Shown in pieces: positions 1-8,063 of a stretch of 23,839 nt of DNA; the stretch's first letter is position 1; each line of letters begins with the position of its first letter. Source of the stretch: JAJPHT01 sp035526585. Lineage in GTDB: Archaea > Thermoplasmatota > SW-10-69-26 > JACQPN01 > JAJPHT01. The translations under genes and the position numbers were made by a program. Under the pieces are notes generated by a model, which did not search any database, was not told the DNA's origin, and was given only the letters and a program-made list of their open reading frames with translations. The DNA lies in assembly GCA_035526585.1 (NCBI GenBank), contig DATLCC010000042.1, forward strand, positions 1 through 23,839. The letters are read 5' to 3'.

Positions 1-40
1 CGCTCGCCGGATATGCGATCGTATTTTGATAGCCCGCCGA

Positions 41-90
41 CAGGTGGACCCCACCTGGAGCCCAGCCGGCTTCCACCTGAACTGCACCTG
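41..90. promoter_or_regulatory. Phased CACCTG motif cluster upstream of nuoA
   Basis: Four copies of one hexamer lie here: CAGGTG at 41-46 and CACCTG at 52-57, 74-79 and 85-90. Start-to-start distances are 11, 22 and 11 nt, about one, two and one turns of DNA. The first two copies form a 7-bp inverted repeat (CAGGTGG, 3-nt spacer, CCACCTG, 41-57). The cluster lies 90-130 nt upstream of the nuoA TATA box in a stretch with no credible gene. The layout resembles an operator for a regulator binding one face of the helix. No regulator is identified, and binding is inference. Confidence 0.4.
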
Positions 91-172
91 TCTCGTCCTG
101 TGCCGATGTCTCGGATCAAGTTGGTACGGCACCCTCAAATAGGGGCGCTCCGATCGGCGCGCCGGGCCCCCT

Positions 173-180
173 GGTATAGG
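173..180 (+). promoter_or_regulatory. TATA box of the nuo operon (leaderless)
   Basis: GGTATAGG is centred about 27-28 nt before the TTG start of nuoA at 204. The same spacing recurs at several other genes in this window. No Shine-Dalgarno lies between box and start, so the transcript probably begins at or next to the start codon. The rest of 1-203 holds no credible gene. A second AT-rich patch (CAAATAGG, about 137-144) is a possible alternative box. Confidence 0.6.
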
Positions 181-203
181 GTGGACCGGAGCGTGCCGTC
201 TCC

Positions 204-575
204 TTGGCGGAAGCGACCCTGGCGCGATACATCCCGATCCTCATCACGTTCATTCTCGCGCTCGTGATCGTGGGCGTCTCGCTCAACATCTACAAGCTCA
301 TCGCGCCGCGCCGGCCGAGCGCCGGCAAGGTGTCCACCTACGAGTCCGGCGAGGTGCCGATCGGCTCCGGCCGCGGCCCGGTGGACGTGCAGTACTACCT
401 CTACGTCATCGTGTTCCTCGTCATCGACATCGAGGCTGTGTTCCTGATCCCCTGGGCGCTGCGCTTCCTGCAGCTCGGGGTCGCGGGCATCGTCGAGATG
501 GTGATCTTCGTCGCCCTCGTGCTCGTCGGCTGGGCGTACGCGTGGAAGAAGGGGGCGCTCCAGTGGCAAAGCTGA
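204..575 (+). CDS. nuoA: NADH-quinone oxidoreductase-like subunit A (NuoA)
   Basis: Small membrane subunit of the complex I-like proton pump, next to the quinone site. It is 123 aa, normal for the family, with three hydrophobic segments (about residues 8-30, 64-84 and 90-112). The conserved loop YESGEVPIGSGRGPVDVQYY precedes TM2. It normally carries a Cys (YECG in many bacteria); here the position is Ser. The second conserved stretch, FLVIDIEAVFLIPWA, includes the D/E pair of TM2. The start is TTG at 204: an in-frame stop at 177 leaves no other start codon, and the TATA box at 173-180 sits at leaderless distance. It is the first gene of the nuo operon, and its 3' end overlaps nuoB. Confidence 0.93.
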   Translation: MAEATLARYIPILITFILALVIVGVSLNIYKLIAPRRPSAGKVSTYESGEVPIGSGRGPVDVQYYLYVIVFLVIDIEAVFLIPWALRFLQLGVAGIVEMVIFVALVLVGWAYAWKKGALQWQS

Positions 576-1105
576 TCACGCAGATCGGAGACGTTGACGC
601 GGTCCCGCCAGAGCAGGACCCGAACATCCTGCTCACGAGCGTGGACAAGCTCCTGACGTGGGGCCGCTCCAACTCGCTCTGGCCGCTGGGCTTCGGCCTC
701 GCCTGCTGCGCGATGGAGATGTTCGCGACCCTTGGCTCGCACTATGATATCGCGCGCTTTGGCAGCGAGGTCTTCCGCTCCTCGCCCCGCCAGGCGGACC
801 TCATCATCGTCCCCGGCACGCTCACGAAGAAGATGGCGCCGCGCGTGCGCAAGCTCTGGGACCAGATGCCCGAGCCCAAGTGGGCGATCGCGATGGGCGC
901 GTGCGCCTCGTGCGGCGGCCCGTACCAGAACTCGTACTCCACCGTCATGGGCGTGGACAAAGTCCTCCCCGTCGACGTGTACATCCCCGGCTGCCCTCCG
1001 CGCCCCGAGATGCTCCTCGAGGGCCTGATGCGCCTGCAGGAGAAGATCCAGACCGACCCCCGCATCTCGCCCGGCCTCGAGAAGTACCTGCGGAAGGTGG
1101 CCTGA
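563..1105 (+). CDS. nuoB: NADH-quinone oxidoreductase-like subunit B (NuoB, N2 cluster)
   Basis: Peripheral-arm subunit that binds the terminal [4Fe-4S] cluster N2 and passes electrons to quinone. From GTG 563 it is 180 aa. The tandem cysteines of GLACCAMEM (C48, C49), the Cys of GACASCGG (C114) and the Cys of PGCPPRPE (C144) are the four expected ligands. C117 is an additional cysteine in the CASC motif. The GTG at 563 is preferred because a purine-rich GAAGAAGGGGG lies 8 nt upstream. The alternative in-frame GTG at 542 would add seven residues and overlap nuoA by 34 nt instead of 13. nuoC follows after one base. Confidence 0.95.
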   Translation: MAKLITQIGDVDAVPPEQDPNILLTSVDKLLTWGRSNSLWPLGFGLACCAMEMFATLGSHYDIARFGSEVFRSSPRQADLIIVPGTLTKKMAPRVRKLWDQMPEPKWAIAMGACASCGGPYQNSYSTVMGVDKVLPVDVYIPGCPPRPEMLLEGLMRLQEKIQTDPRISPGLEKYLRKVA

Positions 1106-1106
1106 C

Positions 1107-2060
1107 GTGGCTCTGCCTGACGCCGGCAACGTCGAGGACTTCACCCAAGACGAGATGATGGAGCTCGTCAAGCTCAACGAGACGGACAAGACGAAGCTCA
1201 CGAAGCTGCAGAAGGCCGCGATCGCGCGCTACAACTTCAAGAAGAACAAGGGGGAACCCATCCCCTTCAAGGGCAGCGGCATCGCGGCTCCGGCCCCCGC
1301 GCCCGCTTCCGCGCCCGCGCCCGCAGCCGGCGCCGCTGACATCATCTCGCTCCTCTCCCCCGAGATGCAGGCGCTCGCGGCGCGCGACCCTGCGACGCTC
1401 ACGAAGGAGGAGAAGATCGCGCTCGCGAAGAGCAAATCTCAGGCCGTGAAGGCACAGGCTGCGTCCGGCGCGCCCGCGCCAGGCGCCGCGAAGCCCAGCG
1501 GCCCGTCCCCCGAGGAGTTGGCCGCAAAGAAGGCGCTTGGCTTCGCGCACGCGAAGGAGCTCCACGGCCGCTTCGAGTCGGCCTTGGAGGGATGGTCGAT
1601 GCAGACGGACAAGCCGTACGCGATCGTCAAGAGCGACCGCATCCTCGACGTCGTCACCTATCTCCACATGGAGATGGGGTTCGACCAGATCCGCGACCTC
1701 ACCGCGACGGACTACCCGCCGGATCGCCTCGAGGTCGTGTACAATCTCTACCGCCACATGGACAAGGCCCACATGGCGCTGAAGGTCAAGCTCGGACGAG
1801 CCGCCCCTGAAGGCTCGGATCTTCCGAGCCTGCCCAGCATCACGAGCGTCTACATGGGCGCCGACTGGCTCGAGCGCGAGGTGTTCGACCTGCTCGGCAT
1901 CCGCTTCACCGGTCACCCGTACATGCGCCGCCTGATGATGCCCGACGACTGGGTCGGGCATCCGCTGCGCAAGGACTACGACGTGAAGAAGGAGCAGTTC
2001 ATCGGCCTCGATGAGCGCGGGAACGATATCGTGAGCTTCGACAGCACGCAGGGGTGGTAG
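1107..2060 (+). CDS. nuoC: NADH-quinone oxidoreductase-like subunit C (NuoC) with long N-terminal extension
   Basis: Homologue of the 30-kDa subunit of the hydrophilic arm. The conserved domain occupies about residues 146-317 of 317. It ends in the family signature, with LEREVFDLLGIRFTGHP (255-271) followed by RRLMMPDDWVGHPLRKDY. The first ~145 residues are not part of the usual domain: a Lys-rich helical start (1-50), an Ala/Pro repeat tract (60-77), another charged stretch (87-117) and a second Ala/Pro linker (118-135). The start is GTG at 1107, with GGAAGGTGG upstream serving as a ribosome site inside the nuoB end. The extension could be a flexible tether or a docking arm for an electron-input partner. 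That role is a guess. Confidence 0.93.
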   Translation: MALPDAGNVEDFTQDEMMELVKLNETDKTKLTKLQKAAIARYNFKKNKGEPIPFKGSGIAAPAPAPASAPAPAAGAADIISLLSPEMQALAARDPATLTKEEKIALAKSKSQAVKAQAASGAPAPGAAKPSGPSPEELAAKKALGFAHAKELHGRFESALEGWSMQTDKPYAIVKSDRILDVVTYLHMEMGFDQIRDLTATDYPPDRLEVVYNLYRHMDKAHMALKVKLGRAAPEGSDLPSLPSITSVYMGADWLEREVFDLLGIRFTGHPYMRRLMMPDDWVGHPLRKDYDVKKEQFIGLDERGNDIVSFDSTQGW

Positions 2061-2063
2061 CTC

Positions 2064-3233
2064 GTGAGACAGATGATCCCTCAGGTCCCCCCGACGACCC
2101 CGACGCACGGCCACTCGGGCATGCGCCTGATGACGCTCAACATCGGCCCCCAGCACCCCGCGACGCATGGCGTGCTGCGCCTCAAGGTCACGCTCGAAGG
2201 CGAGGTGATCCGCGACGTCGAGCCCGTGCTCGGCTATCTCCACCGCGGCGTGGAGAAGCTCTTCGAGGACGGCTCGTACATGCAGGCCATCCCGATGACG
2301 GATCGCCTCGACTACCTCGCGGCGATGCACAACAACTACGCGCTCTGCTATGGCGTCGAGCGCCTCATGAACGCGCCGATCCCCGAGCGGGCCGAGTACA
2401 TCCGGGCGATGACCACCGAGGTCCAGCGCGTCGCTTCGCATCTTCTCTGGCTCGGCGCCTTCGGCCTCGACCTGGGCGCGATCACCTGCTTCTGGTGGGC
2501 CGTCCGCGACCGCGAGGGCGCGATCGCGCTCCTCGAGCGCCTGAGCGGCGCGCGCCTCACCTACAACTGGTTCCGCGTGGGCGGCGTCAAGAACGACCTC
2601 CCGCCCGGCTGGCTCGACGACCTCACGCAGTACATCAAGTACCAGCGCGAGCGAATGGGCGAGTGGCGCAACCTCCTCGTCGACAATGACATCCTGAAGC
2701 TGCGCACGGTCGACGTGGGCGTGATGTCGGCGGAGGTCGCGAAGAACTACGGCTGCTCTGGCCCGATGCTGCGCGGGAGCGGCGTCGACTGGGACCTGCG
2801 CCGCGACGAGCCCTTCAACCCCGTCTACCAGAAGATCAAGTGGGCGCCCATCGTCAAGAAGGAAGGCGACAACTACGCCCGCTTCATGTGCCGCTTCCTC
2901 GAGATCGAGCAGTCGCTCGACATGCTCGAGCAGATGATCGCGCAGTGCCCGACCGGCGGCGACTACATCTCGCCCGAGATCGGCGAAGGCCCGCGCCAGC
3001 ACCGCCTCAAGCCCCCCGCGGGCGAGGTGTACGCCGCGATCGAAGGCGCGCGCGGCGAATACGGCGTCTACATCGTCTCCGATGGCACGAACCGCCCCTA
3101 CCGCCTGAAGTGGCGCGCGCCGACCCTCAGCAATCTGATGCCGCTCGCCGACATCACGCGCGGCTACAAGATCCCCGACCTGATCGTGACGCTGGGGTCG
3201 ATCGATATCGTGCTGGGGGACCTGGACAGGTGA
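2064..3233 (+). CDS. nuoD: NADH-quinone oxidoreductase-like subunit D (NuoD)
   Basis: The 49-kDa subunit that, with NuoB, forms the quinone-binding cavity. It descends from [NiFe]-hydrogenase large subunits. It is 389 aa, typical length. The motif GPQHPATHGVLRL (residues 28-40) carries the His loop at the quinone headgroup. LGYLHRGVEKL and the C-terminal IVLGDLDR are also family hallmarks. It is separate from NuoC, unlike the fused NuoCD of some species. The start is GTG 2064, three bases after the nuoC stop; an ATG three codons later (2073) is an alternative. Confidence 0.95.
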   Translation: MRQMIPQVPPTTPTHGHSGMRLMTLNIGPQHPATHGVLRLKVTLEGEVIRDVEPVLGYLHRGVEKLFEDGSYMQAIPMTDRLDYLAAMHNNYALCYGVERLMNAPIPERAEYIRAMTTEVQRVASHLLWLGAFGLDLGAITCFWWAVRDREGAIALLERLSGARLTYNWFRVGGVKNDLPPGWLDDLTQYIKYQRERMGEWRNLLVDNDILKLRTVDVGVMSAEVAKNYGCSGPMLRGSGVDWDLRRDEPFNPVYQKIKWAPIVKKEGDNYARFMCRFLEIEQSLDMLEQMIAQCPTGGDYISPEIGEGPRQHRLKPPAGEVYAAIEGARGEYGVYIVSDGTNRPYRLKWRAPTLSNLMPLADITRGYKIPDLIVTLGSIDIVLGDLDR

Positions 3234-3239
3234 TCTGAG

Positions 3240-4322
3240 ATGGCCTTCCTCCTCACCGACGTCATCAGGGACCTTCTCGCCCCTTACGTAGGAGCGACCG
3301 CCGCCATCGTCATCAGCTACGGCATCCTCGCGTTCCTCGTCCTCAACTTCGTGATGGCCGTCGGCGGCCTCATGTCGTACGTGATGCGCAAGGTCATGGC
3401 GCGCATCCAGACGCGCATCGGCCCGAACCGCGTCGGCCCCTTCGGCCTCCTGCAGTTCCTCGCCGACGGCGTGAAGATGGCCTCGAAGGAGGACATCCGT
3501 CCGGCGAAGGCCGACAAGTGGGCGTACCGCCTCGCACCGTACTTCGTCCTCATCCCGCTCATGCTGGCCGTAACGCCGATCCCCTTCTCGGACGGCGTCA
3601 TCGTCATCGACCTGCCCTACGGTCTGCTGTTCCTCCTCGCGATCGCGGCGTTCACGCCGATCGGCGAGATCTACGCAGGCTGGGGCTCGAACAACAAGTA
3701 CGCCACCTACGGTGCGATCCGCGCGGCCTCGCTCGACGTGAGCTACGAGATCCCGATGATCCTCTCGGCGGTCTCGGTGCTCCTTCTCGCGGGATCGCTC
3801 TCGACGCAGTCGATCGTCGCCGCGCAGCAGCCGCTCTGGTTCTTCTTCATCCAGCCCGTGGGCGCCTTCATCTTCTTCGTCTGCGCCCTCGCCCAGGCCG
3901 GCGTCGTTCCCACGGACCTCGCGGAGAGCGAGTCGGAGCTCATCGCCGGCTACTTCACCGAGTATGGCGGGATGAAGTTCGGCATGTTCCAGATCAAGGT
4001 CTTCTTCGGCGTCGTGTTCATCGCGATGCTGACGGTGATCCTGTACTTCGGAGGCTGGTCGATGCCGTTCTTCACGCCAAGCGGCGTGGGCGCATACCTG
4101 CCTGCGTTCGTCTTCTCCCCCTGGGTCGCGCCGCTCATGGGCTTCTTCGTCTTCATGGCGAAGACGGCCGTGTTCACGCTCCTCGTGCTCCTCACCTGGT
4201 TCACGCTGCCGCGCCTGCGCCCGGACCAGTTCCTCACCATCGGCTGGAAGGTCCTCTTCCCGCTCTCGCTGCTCAATCTTGTCGTGACGGCGGGCGTCGT
4301 CTATTATCTCGGAGGCATCTGA
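3240..4322 (+). CDS. nuoH: NADH-quinone oxidoreductase-like subunit H (NuoH)
   Basis: Membrane subunit that links the hydrophilic arm to the pump and forms part of the quinone channel. It is 360 aa with about eight predicted membrane segments. The conserved loops are present: RIGPNRVGPFGLLQ near residue 60 and DLAESESELIAGYFTEYGGM near 223-242, where the acidic cluster contributes to the E-channel. ATG 3240 follows the nuoD stop by six bases. Translation is probably coupled within the operon. Confidence 0.95.
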   Translation: MAFLLTDVIRDLLAPYVGATAAIVISYGILAFLVLNFVMAVGGLMSYVMRKVMARIQTRIGPNRVGPFGLLQFLADGVKMASKEDIRPAKADKWAYRLAPYFVLIPLMLAVTPIPFSDGVIVIDLPYGLLFLLAIAAFTPIGEIYAGWGSNNKYATYGAIRAASLDVSYEIPMILSAVSVLLLAGSLSTQSIVAAQQPLWFFFIQPVGAFIFFVCALAQAGVVPTDLAESESELIAGYFTEYGGMKFGMFQIKVFFGVVFIAMLTVILYFGGWSMPFFTPSGVGAYLPAFVFSPWVAPLMGFFVFMAKTAVFTLLVLLTWFTLPRLRPDQFLTIGWKVLFPLSLLNLVVTAGVVYYLGGI

Positions 4323-4324
4323 AC

Positions 4325-4765
4325 ATGGGACGAGTCCCGGTCATCGGCATGGCGAAGGGCTTCAAGGAGACGCTCAACAGCTTCTTCCGCGCTCCCGTCA
4401 CCACGGAATACCCCGAGGAATACCGCGACGTCCCGGACAACTACCGCGGGCGCATCAAGGTCTACATGGACCTCTGCGTCGGCTGCACGACCTGCTCGAT
4501 GGTCTGCCCGAACGCGACCTGCCAGATGGAGGCCGCGGACTACCACCATCCGAAGAACAAGCGCGCCATCTTCCCCCGCATCGACGTGCTCTCGTGCATG
4601 TACTGCGGGCTCTGCGAGGAGGCGTGCCCGACCGACGCGATCCGCCTCGAGAAGGAGTTCCCCGTCTCGATGTACGAGCGCGGCCTCTTCGACTACGACG
4701 TCTTCGAGATCAGCAAGGACCAGGGCCAAGTGGACCTGGAGCGCGCGAACGAAGGGAAGGCCTGA
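4325..4765 (+). CDS. nuoI: NADH-quinone oxidoreductase-like subunit I (NuoI, 2x[4Fe-4S])
   Basis: Ferredoxin-like subunit (146 aa) that relays electrons to cluster N2 in NuoB. Two complete [4Fe-4S] motifs are visible: CVGCTTCSMVCP (C51, C54, C57, C61) and CMYCGLCEEACP (C91, C94, C97, C101). The N-terminal ~45 residues form the amphipathic part that lies on the membrane in the family. The start is ATG 4325, two bases after the nuoH stop. The open frame extends far upstream, but only this start matches the family length and operon spacing. Confidence 0.95.
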   Translation: MGRVPVIGMAKGFKETLNSFFRAPVTTEYPEEYRDVPDNYRGRIKVYMDLCVGCTTCSMVCPNATCQMEAADYHHPKNKRAIFPRIDVLSCMYCGLCEEACPTDAIRLEKEFPVSMYERGLFDYDVFEISKDQGQVDLERANEGKA

Positions 4766-4771
4766 GATCCC

Positions 4772-5239
4772 ATGCTCGTCGAGATCACGTTCTTTGCCTT
4801 CGCCGCGCTGACGCTCGTGAGCGCGATCATGGTGCTCCGCGTGAAGGAGCTCGTGCATGCGGCTGTCTGGCTCGCCGGCATGCTCCTCGCCATCGCGGGC
4901 ATCTTCCTCACGCTCGGCGGCGAGTTCCTGGCGACGATCCAGGTGCTCGTCTACATCGGCGCGGTCATCACGCTCATCCTGTTCACCGTGATGCTCACGA
5001 CGCCCACCGAGGCGAAGGACCCGCACGAGCTGAACCTCCCGCCCGGCGTCTCCGTCGAGAGCGTCGAGTTCATCCAGAGCGGCATGCCGGCCGACACGGG
5101 CGTCGGCCCGTACAAGGACCTCGCGGAGACGAACCCGCGCAAGCCCCTCAAGCAGCCCAAGAACCTCTACGGCGTCACGCTCGCGGACAATGAGTACGCG
5201 ACCGACATGACCCCCACCACGAAGGGGGAGAGCAAGTGA
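4772..5239 (+). CDS. nuoJ: NuoJ N-terminal half (split subunit J, part 1)
   Basis: First part of membrane subunit J (155 aa). The first ~75 residues hold three membrane segments with the conserved IQVLVYIGAVITLILFTVML, which corresponds to the pi-bulge TM3 region of NuoJ. A hydrophilic C-terminal tail of ~80 residues follows. The last two membrane segments of J are encoded by the next gene, whose GTG start overlaps this stop codon (GTGA). Haloarchaea have a comparable two-gene J. Calling it one split subunit rests on the hydrophobic pattern and gene order. Confidence 0.88.
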   Translation: MLVEITFFAFAALTLVSAIMVLRVKELVHAAVWLAGMLLAIAGIFLTLGGEFLATIQVLVYIGAVITLILFTVMLTTPTEAKDPHELNLPPGVSVESVEFIQSGMPADTGVGPYKDLAETNPRKPLKQPKNLYGVTLADNEYATDMTPTTKGESK

Positions 5240-5523
5240 CGACCGAGAAGGAGGCGAAGCGCGCCAAGTGGTGGGCCGAGACCAAGATGGACCTCAAATG
5301 GGCGACCGCGCTCCTCTTCGTCCTGATCCTCGCCGTCTCCGGCTGGCTCTGGAGCGCGTGGGGCGGCGCGACCGCGGGGGAAGAAGTGCTCGCCGACGTG
5401 ACGGACGAGATCTTCGCGCAGGACGGGCTCGTCGTGCCCTTCGAGATCCTCTCTCTCCTCTTGCTCGCCGCGCTCATCGCGGGCGTTGTCATCGCGCTAC
5501 GCGAACCAGAAGGTGAGGCATGA
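5236..5523 (+). CDS. NuoJ C-terminal half (split subunit J, part 2)
   Basis: 95-aa protein completing subunit J. It has a charged N-terminus (residues 1-20), one membrane segment (23-42), an acidic loop, and the segment LVVPFEILSLLLLAALIAGV. This last matches the PFE..S.LLL.A..GA pattern at the end of full-length NuoJ. The start is GTG 5236, overlapping the nuoJ1 stop. Its own stop overlaps the ATG of nuoK by four bases, so translation is probably coupled on both sides. Confidence 0.85.
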   Translation: MTTEKEAKRAKWWAETKMDLKWATALLFVLILAVSGWLWSAWGGATAGEEVLADVTDEIFAQDGLVVPFEILSLLLLAALIAGVVIALREPEGEA

Positions 5524-5834
5524 TGGCGTTCGACATCAACGCGAGCTGGTACTTCATCCTCAGCACCGCGCTCTTCGGCATCGGCCTGTACGGCGTGCTC
5601 ACGCAGAAGTCGGCCATCCGCCTCCTCATGTGCGTCGAGATGCTCCTCAACGCCGCCAACATCAACTTCGTCGCCTTCTCGTCCCTGTACGGGACGTCGA
5701 CGGGCTATTCGTACGCCCTCTTCGTCATCGCGATCGCCGCCGCCGAAGCCGCGGTCGGCCTTGCGATCTTCGTGAACCTGTGGCGCGTGCGCAAGACGAT
5801 CGAGCTGGACCAGGTCAGATCCCTGAGGTGGTAA
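5520..5834 (+). CDS. nuoK: NADH-quinone oxidoreductase-like subunit K (NuoK)
   Basis: Three-helix membrane subunit (104 aa; family about 100), related to MrpC of antiporters. Two buried glutamates of the proton path are visible: E40 in CVEMLLNAANINFVAF and E76 in AIAAAEAAVGLAIFV. The start is one of two tandem ATGs (5520 or 5523); the first overlaps the upstream stop. Confidence 0.95.
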   Translation: MMAFDINASWYFILSTALFGIGLYGVLTQKSAIRLLMCVEMLLNAANINFVAFSSLYGTSTGYSYALFVIAIAAAEAAVGLAIFVNLWRVRKTIELDQVRSLRW

Positions 5835-5837
5835 GCC

Positions 5838-8063
5838 GTGTTCACCGAGTATGCCTGGCTCATCCCCGCGCTTCCCGCGCTCGCCGCCGCGATCATCGCC
5901 CTCTGGGGCCTGCGCACGCCCGAGAAGGGCGGCTGGATCGCCGTGCTCCTCGTGGGCTTCGCGGCCGCCGTGTCGCTGGGCGTCTTCTACGAGAACCTCC
6001 ACCACGTCACCTTCGACGCGCCCATCGTCACATCGTTCAATTGGTTCACGACCGGCGCGCTCGTCCTCAACATGGGCGTGTACATCGACCCGCTCACGAT
6101 CTTCATGCTCTTCACGGTGGGCATCCTCGTGACGCTCATCGCCCTCTACTCGGTGGGCTACATGCACGAGGAGGGCACCGGGCGCCGCCGCTACTTCGCG
6201 GAGCTCACGCTCTTCATCACCGGCATGCTCGGCCTCGTCGTGTCGAGCAACTACCTGATGCTCTTCGTCTTCTGGGAGATCATGGGCCTCTGCTCGTACC
6301 TGCTCATCGGGTACTGGTACCACAAGCCCAGCGCCGCGAGCGCGGCCAAGAAGGCGTTCCTGACCACGCGCGTCGGCGATGCCTTCTTCCTCGTCGGATT
6401 GGGCATCCTCTTCGTCTCCTTCAAGTCGCTCGACTTCACGACGATCTTCGAGGCCGCCGCCCGCGGCGCGCCCGGAGTCGACCGCAACATCCTGCTCCTC
6501 GCGAACAGCTGCGTCTTCATCGGCGCGGTGGGCAAGTCCGCGCAGTTCCCGCTGCACACGTGGCTGCCCGATGCGATGGAAGGCCCGACGACCGTCTCCG
6601 CGCTCATCCACGCGGCGACGATGGTGAAGGCCGGCGTCTACCTCGTCGCGCGCAGCTACCCGCTCTTCGTGCTCACGCCCAAGCTTCTGATCGCGGTCGC
6701 CGTCGTCGGCGGCTTCACGGCGCTCTTCGCGGCGACGCTCGCGCTCACGAACTGGGACCTCAAGCGCGTGCTCGCGTACTCCACGCTCTCGCAGCTGGGC
6801 TACATGTTCCTCGGCCTTGGCGTCGCGGGCGCGCTCTTCTGGGCCGAAGGCGCCGAGGGCGCCGCGCTCGCCGCGGTCGCGCTCACGGGCGTCACGGTCG
6901 CGATCTTCCACCTCTTCAGCCACGCGTTCTTCAAGGCAGGCCTGTTCCTCAGCGCCGGCAGCGTGGGCCACTCGTTCCACGGCGCCGCGAACCCGTACGA
7001 CATGCGCCAGATGGGTGGGCTTCGCAAGTACATGCCCATCACCGCCTTCGCGATGCTCATGGGCACGATCTCCATCGCCGGCATCCCCCCCTTCTCGGGC
7101 TTCTTCTCCAAGGACGCGATCGTCGGCGCCGTCTGGGAGGCCGCGCGCGAGACCGGCTCGATCCTCTACTACGCGCTCTTCGCGGCCGCGATCCTCACCG
7201 CCGGCCTCACGGCGTACTACATGTTCCGCCTGTACTTCCTGACGTTCACGGGCGAGCACCGCGGCGTCGCCTGGTGGCGCTCGCGCTCCGGCGCCTCGGA
7301 CGTGCCCGAGTCGCACACCCACCACCCCGAGCCCGAGCATCATGGGCACGTGGGCCCCTCGGGTCCGGGCGCGCACGCGCACGATGCGCACGAGCACGCC
7401 GCGCACGGCGAGCACCACGCGCACGACGCGCAGCCGCACGAGGGGCCGTGGACGATGACGGCCCCGCTCGCGATCCTCGGCGTCTTCGCGATCGTCGGCG
7501 GCATCCTCGCGCTCCTCTTCGCCGGGGGCGCGTTCGGCCACCTGATCGGCCCGTCGGAAGGCGTCGTCGCCTCCGTGGGCGCCGGCGAGGAGCACCTCGC
7601 GGACGGCCTCGTCGCCGCGCTCATCCACCCCTTCACCGAGATCACCACCTACATCACGCTCGTCGCGGCCGGCATCGGCATCGCCCTCGCGTACATGTGG
7701 TGGGGCCCCGGCAAGGCCGTCGCGAACATCACCCGCGACGACGAGGCCACGGGCATCGCGCGCGTCTGGCAGAAGCGCTACTACATCGACCAGGCCTACG
7801 ACCGCGTCTTCGGCTACGCCGTGCTCAAGCAGGCGGAGGCGCAGAACGCGTTCGACAGCGACGTCATCGACGGCGCCGTGAACGGCGTCGCGACCGTGAG
7901 CGACCGCAGCGGCGAGCGCTTGCGCCGGTGGAACACGGGCTTCGTGCAGGACTACGCGCTCACCGCGCTCTTTGGCCTGATGGTCATCATGCTGATCGTC
8001 ATCTACGCGCCGCAGATCCCGGGTCTTTGGGCCCAGGCGCGCGGCATGCTCGGGGGGAGTTGA
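5838..8063 (+). CDS. nuoL: NADH-quinone oxidoreductase-like subunit L (NuoL) with His-rich loop
   Basis: Distal antiporter-like proton-pumping subunit (741 aa; most bacterial NuoL are about 610-660). The TM5 glutamate is E147 (FWEIMGLCSYLLIGYW), and the TM7 lysine lies in GAVGKSAQFPLHTWLPDAME. The extra length is mainly a hydrophilic loop after YYMFRLYFLTFTGEHRG, at about residues 485-535. It contains about 15 histidines mixed with Asp, Glu, Ala and Gly. Further membrane segments and a C-terminal region follow, as expected for the lateral-helix end. The start is GTG 5838, three bases after nuoK. The His-rich insert could bind metal or act as a proton antenna; neither is established. Confidence 0.95.
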   Translation: MFTEYAWLIPALPALAAAIIALWGLRTPEKGGWIAVLLVGFAAAVSLGVFYENLHHVTFDAPIVTSFNWFTTGALVLNMGVYIDPLTIFMLFTVGILVTLIALYSVGYMHEEGTGRRRYFAELTLFITGMLGLVVSSNYLMLFVFWEIMGLCSYLLIGYWYHKPSAASAAKKAFLTTRVGDAFFLVGLGILFVSFKSLDFTTIFEAAARGAPGVDRNILLLANSCVFIGAVGKSAQFPLHTWLPDAMEGPTTVSALIHAATMVKAGVYLVARSYPLFVLTPKLLIAVAVVGGFTALFAATLALTNWDLKRVLAYSTLSQLGYMFLGLGVAGALFWAEGAEGAALAAVALTGVTVAIFHLFSHAFFKAGLFLSAGSVGHSFHGAANPYDMRQMGGLRKYMPITAFAMLMGTISIAGIPPFSGFFSKDAIVGAVWEAARETGSILYYALFAAAILTAGLTAYYMFRLYFLTFTGEHRGVAWWRSRSGASDVPESHTHHPEPEHHGHVGPSGPGAHAHDAHEHAAHGEHHAHDAQPHEGPWTMTAPLAILGVFAIVGGILALLFAGGAFGHLIGPSEGVVASVGAGEEHLADGLVAALIHPFTEITTYITLVAAGIGIALAYMWWGPGKAVANITRDDEATGIARVWQKRYYIDQAYDRVFGYAVLKQAEAQNAFDSDVIDGAVNGVATVSDRSGERLRRWNTGFVQDYALTALFGLMVIMLIVIYAPQIPGLWAQARGMLGGS

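Noticed and set aside
13..267. 84-codon frame at the left end
   Set aside because: It runs through the promoter and the nuoA start, and its composition is Arg/Pro/Ser noise.
945..3002. 685-codon minus-strand frame opposite nuoB to nuoD
   Set aside because: Antisense shadow produced by GC-rich codons; no domain pattern.
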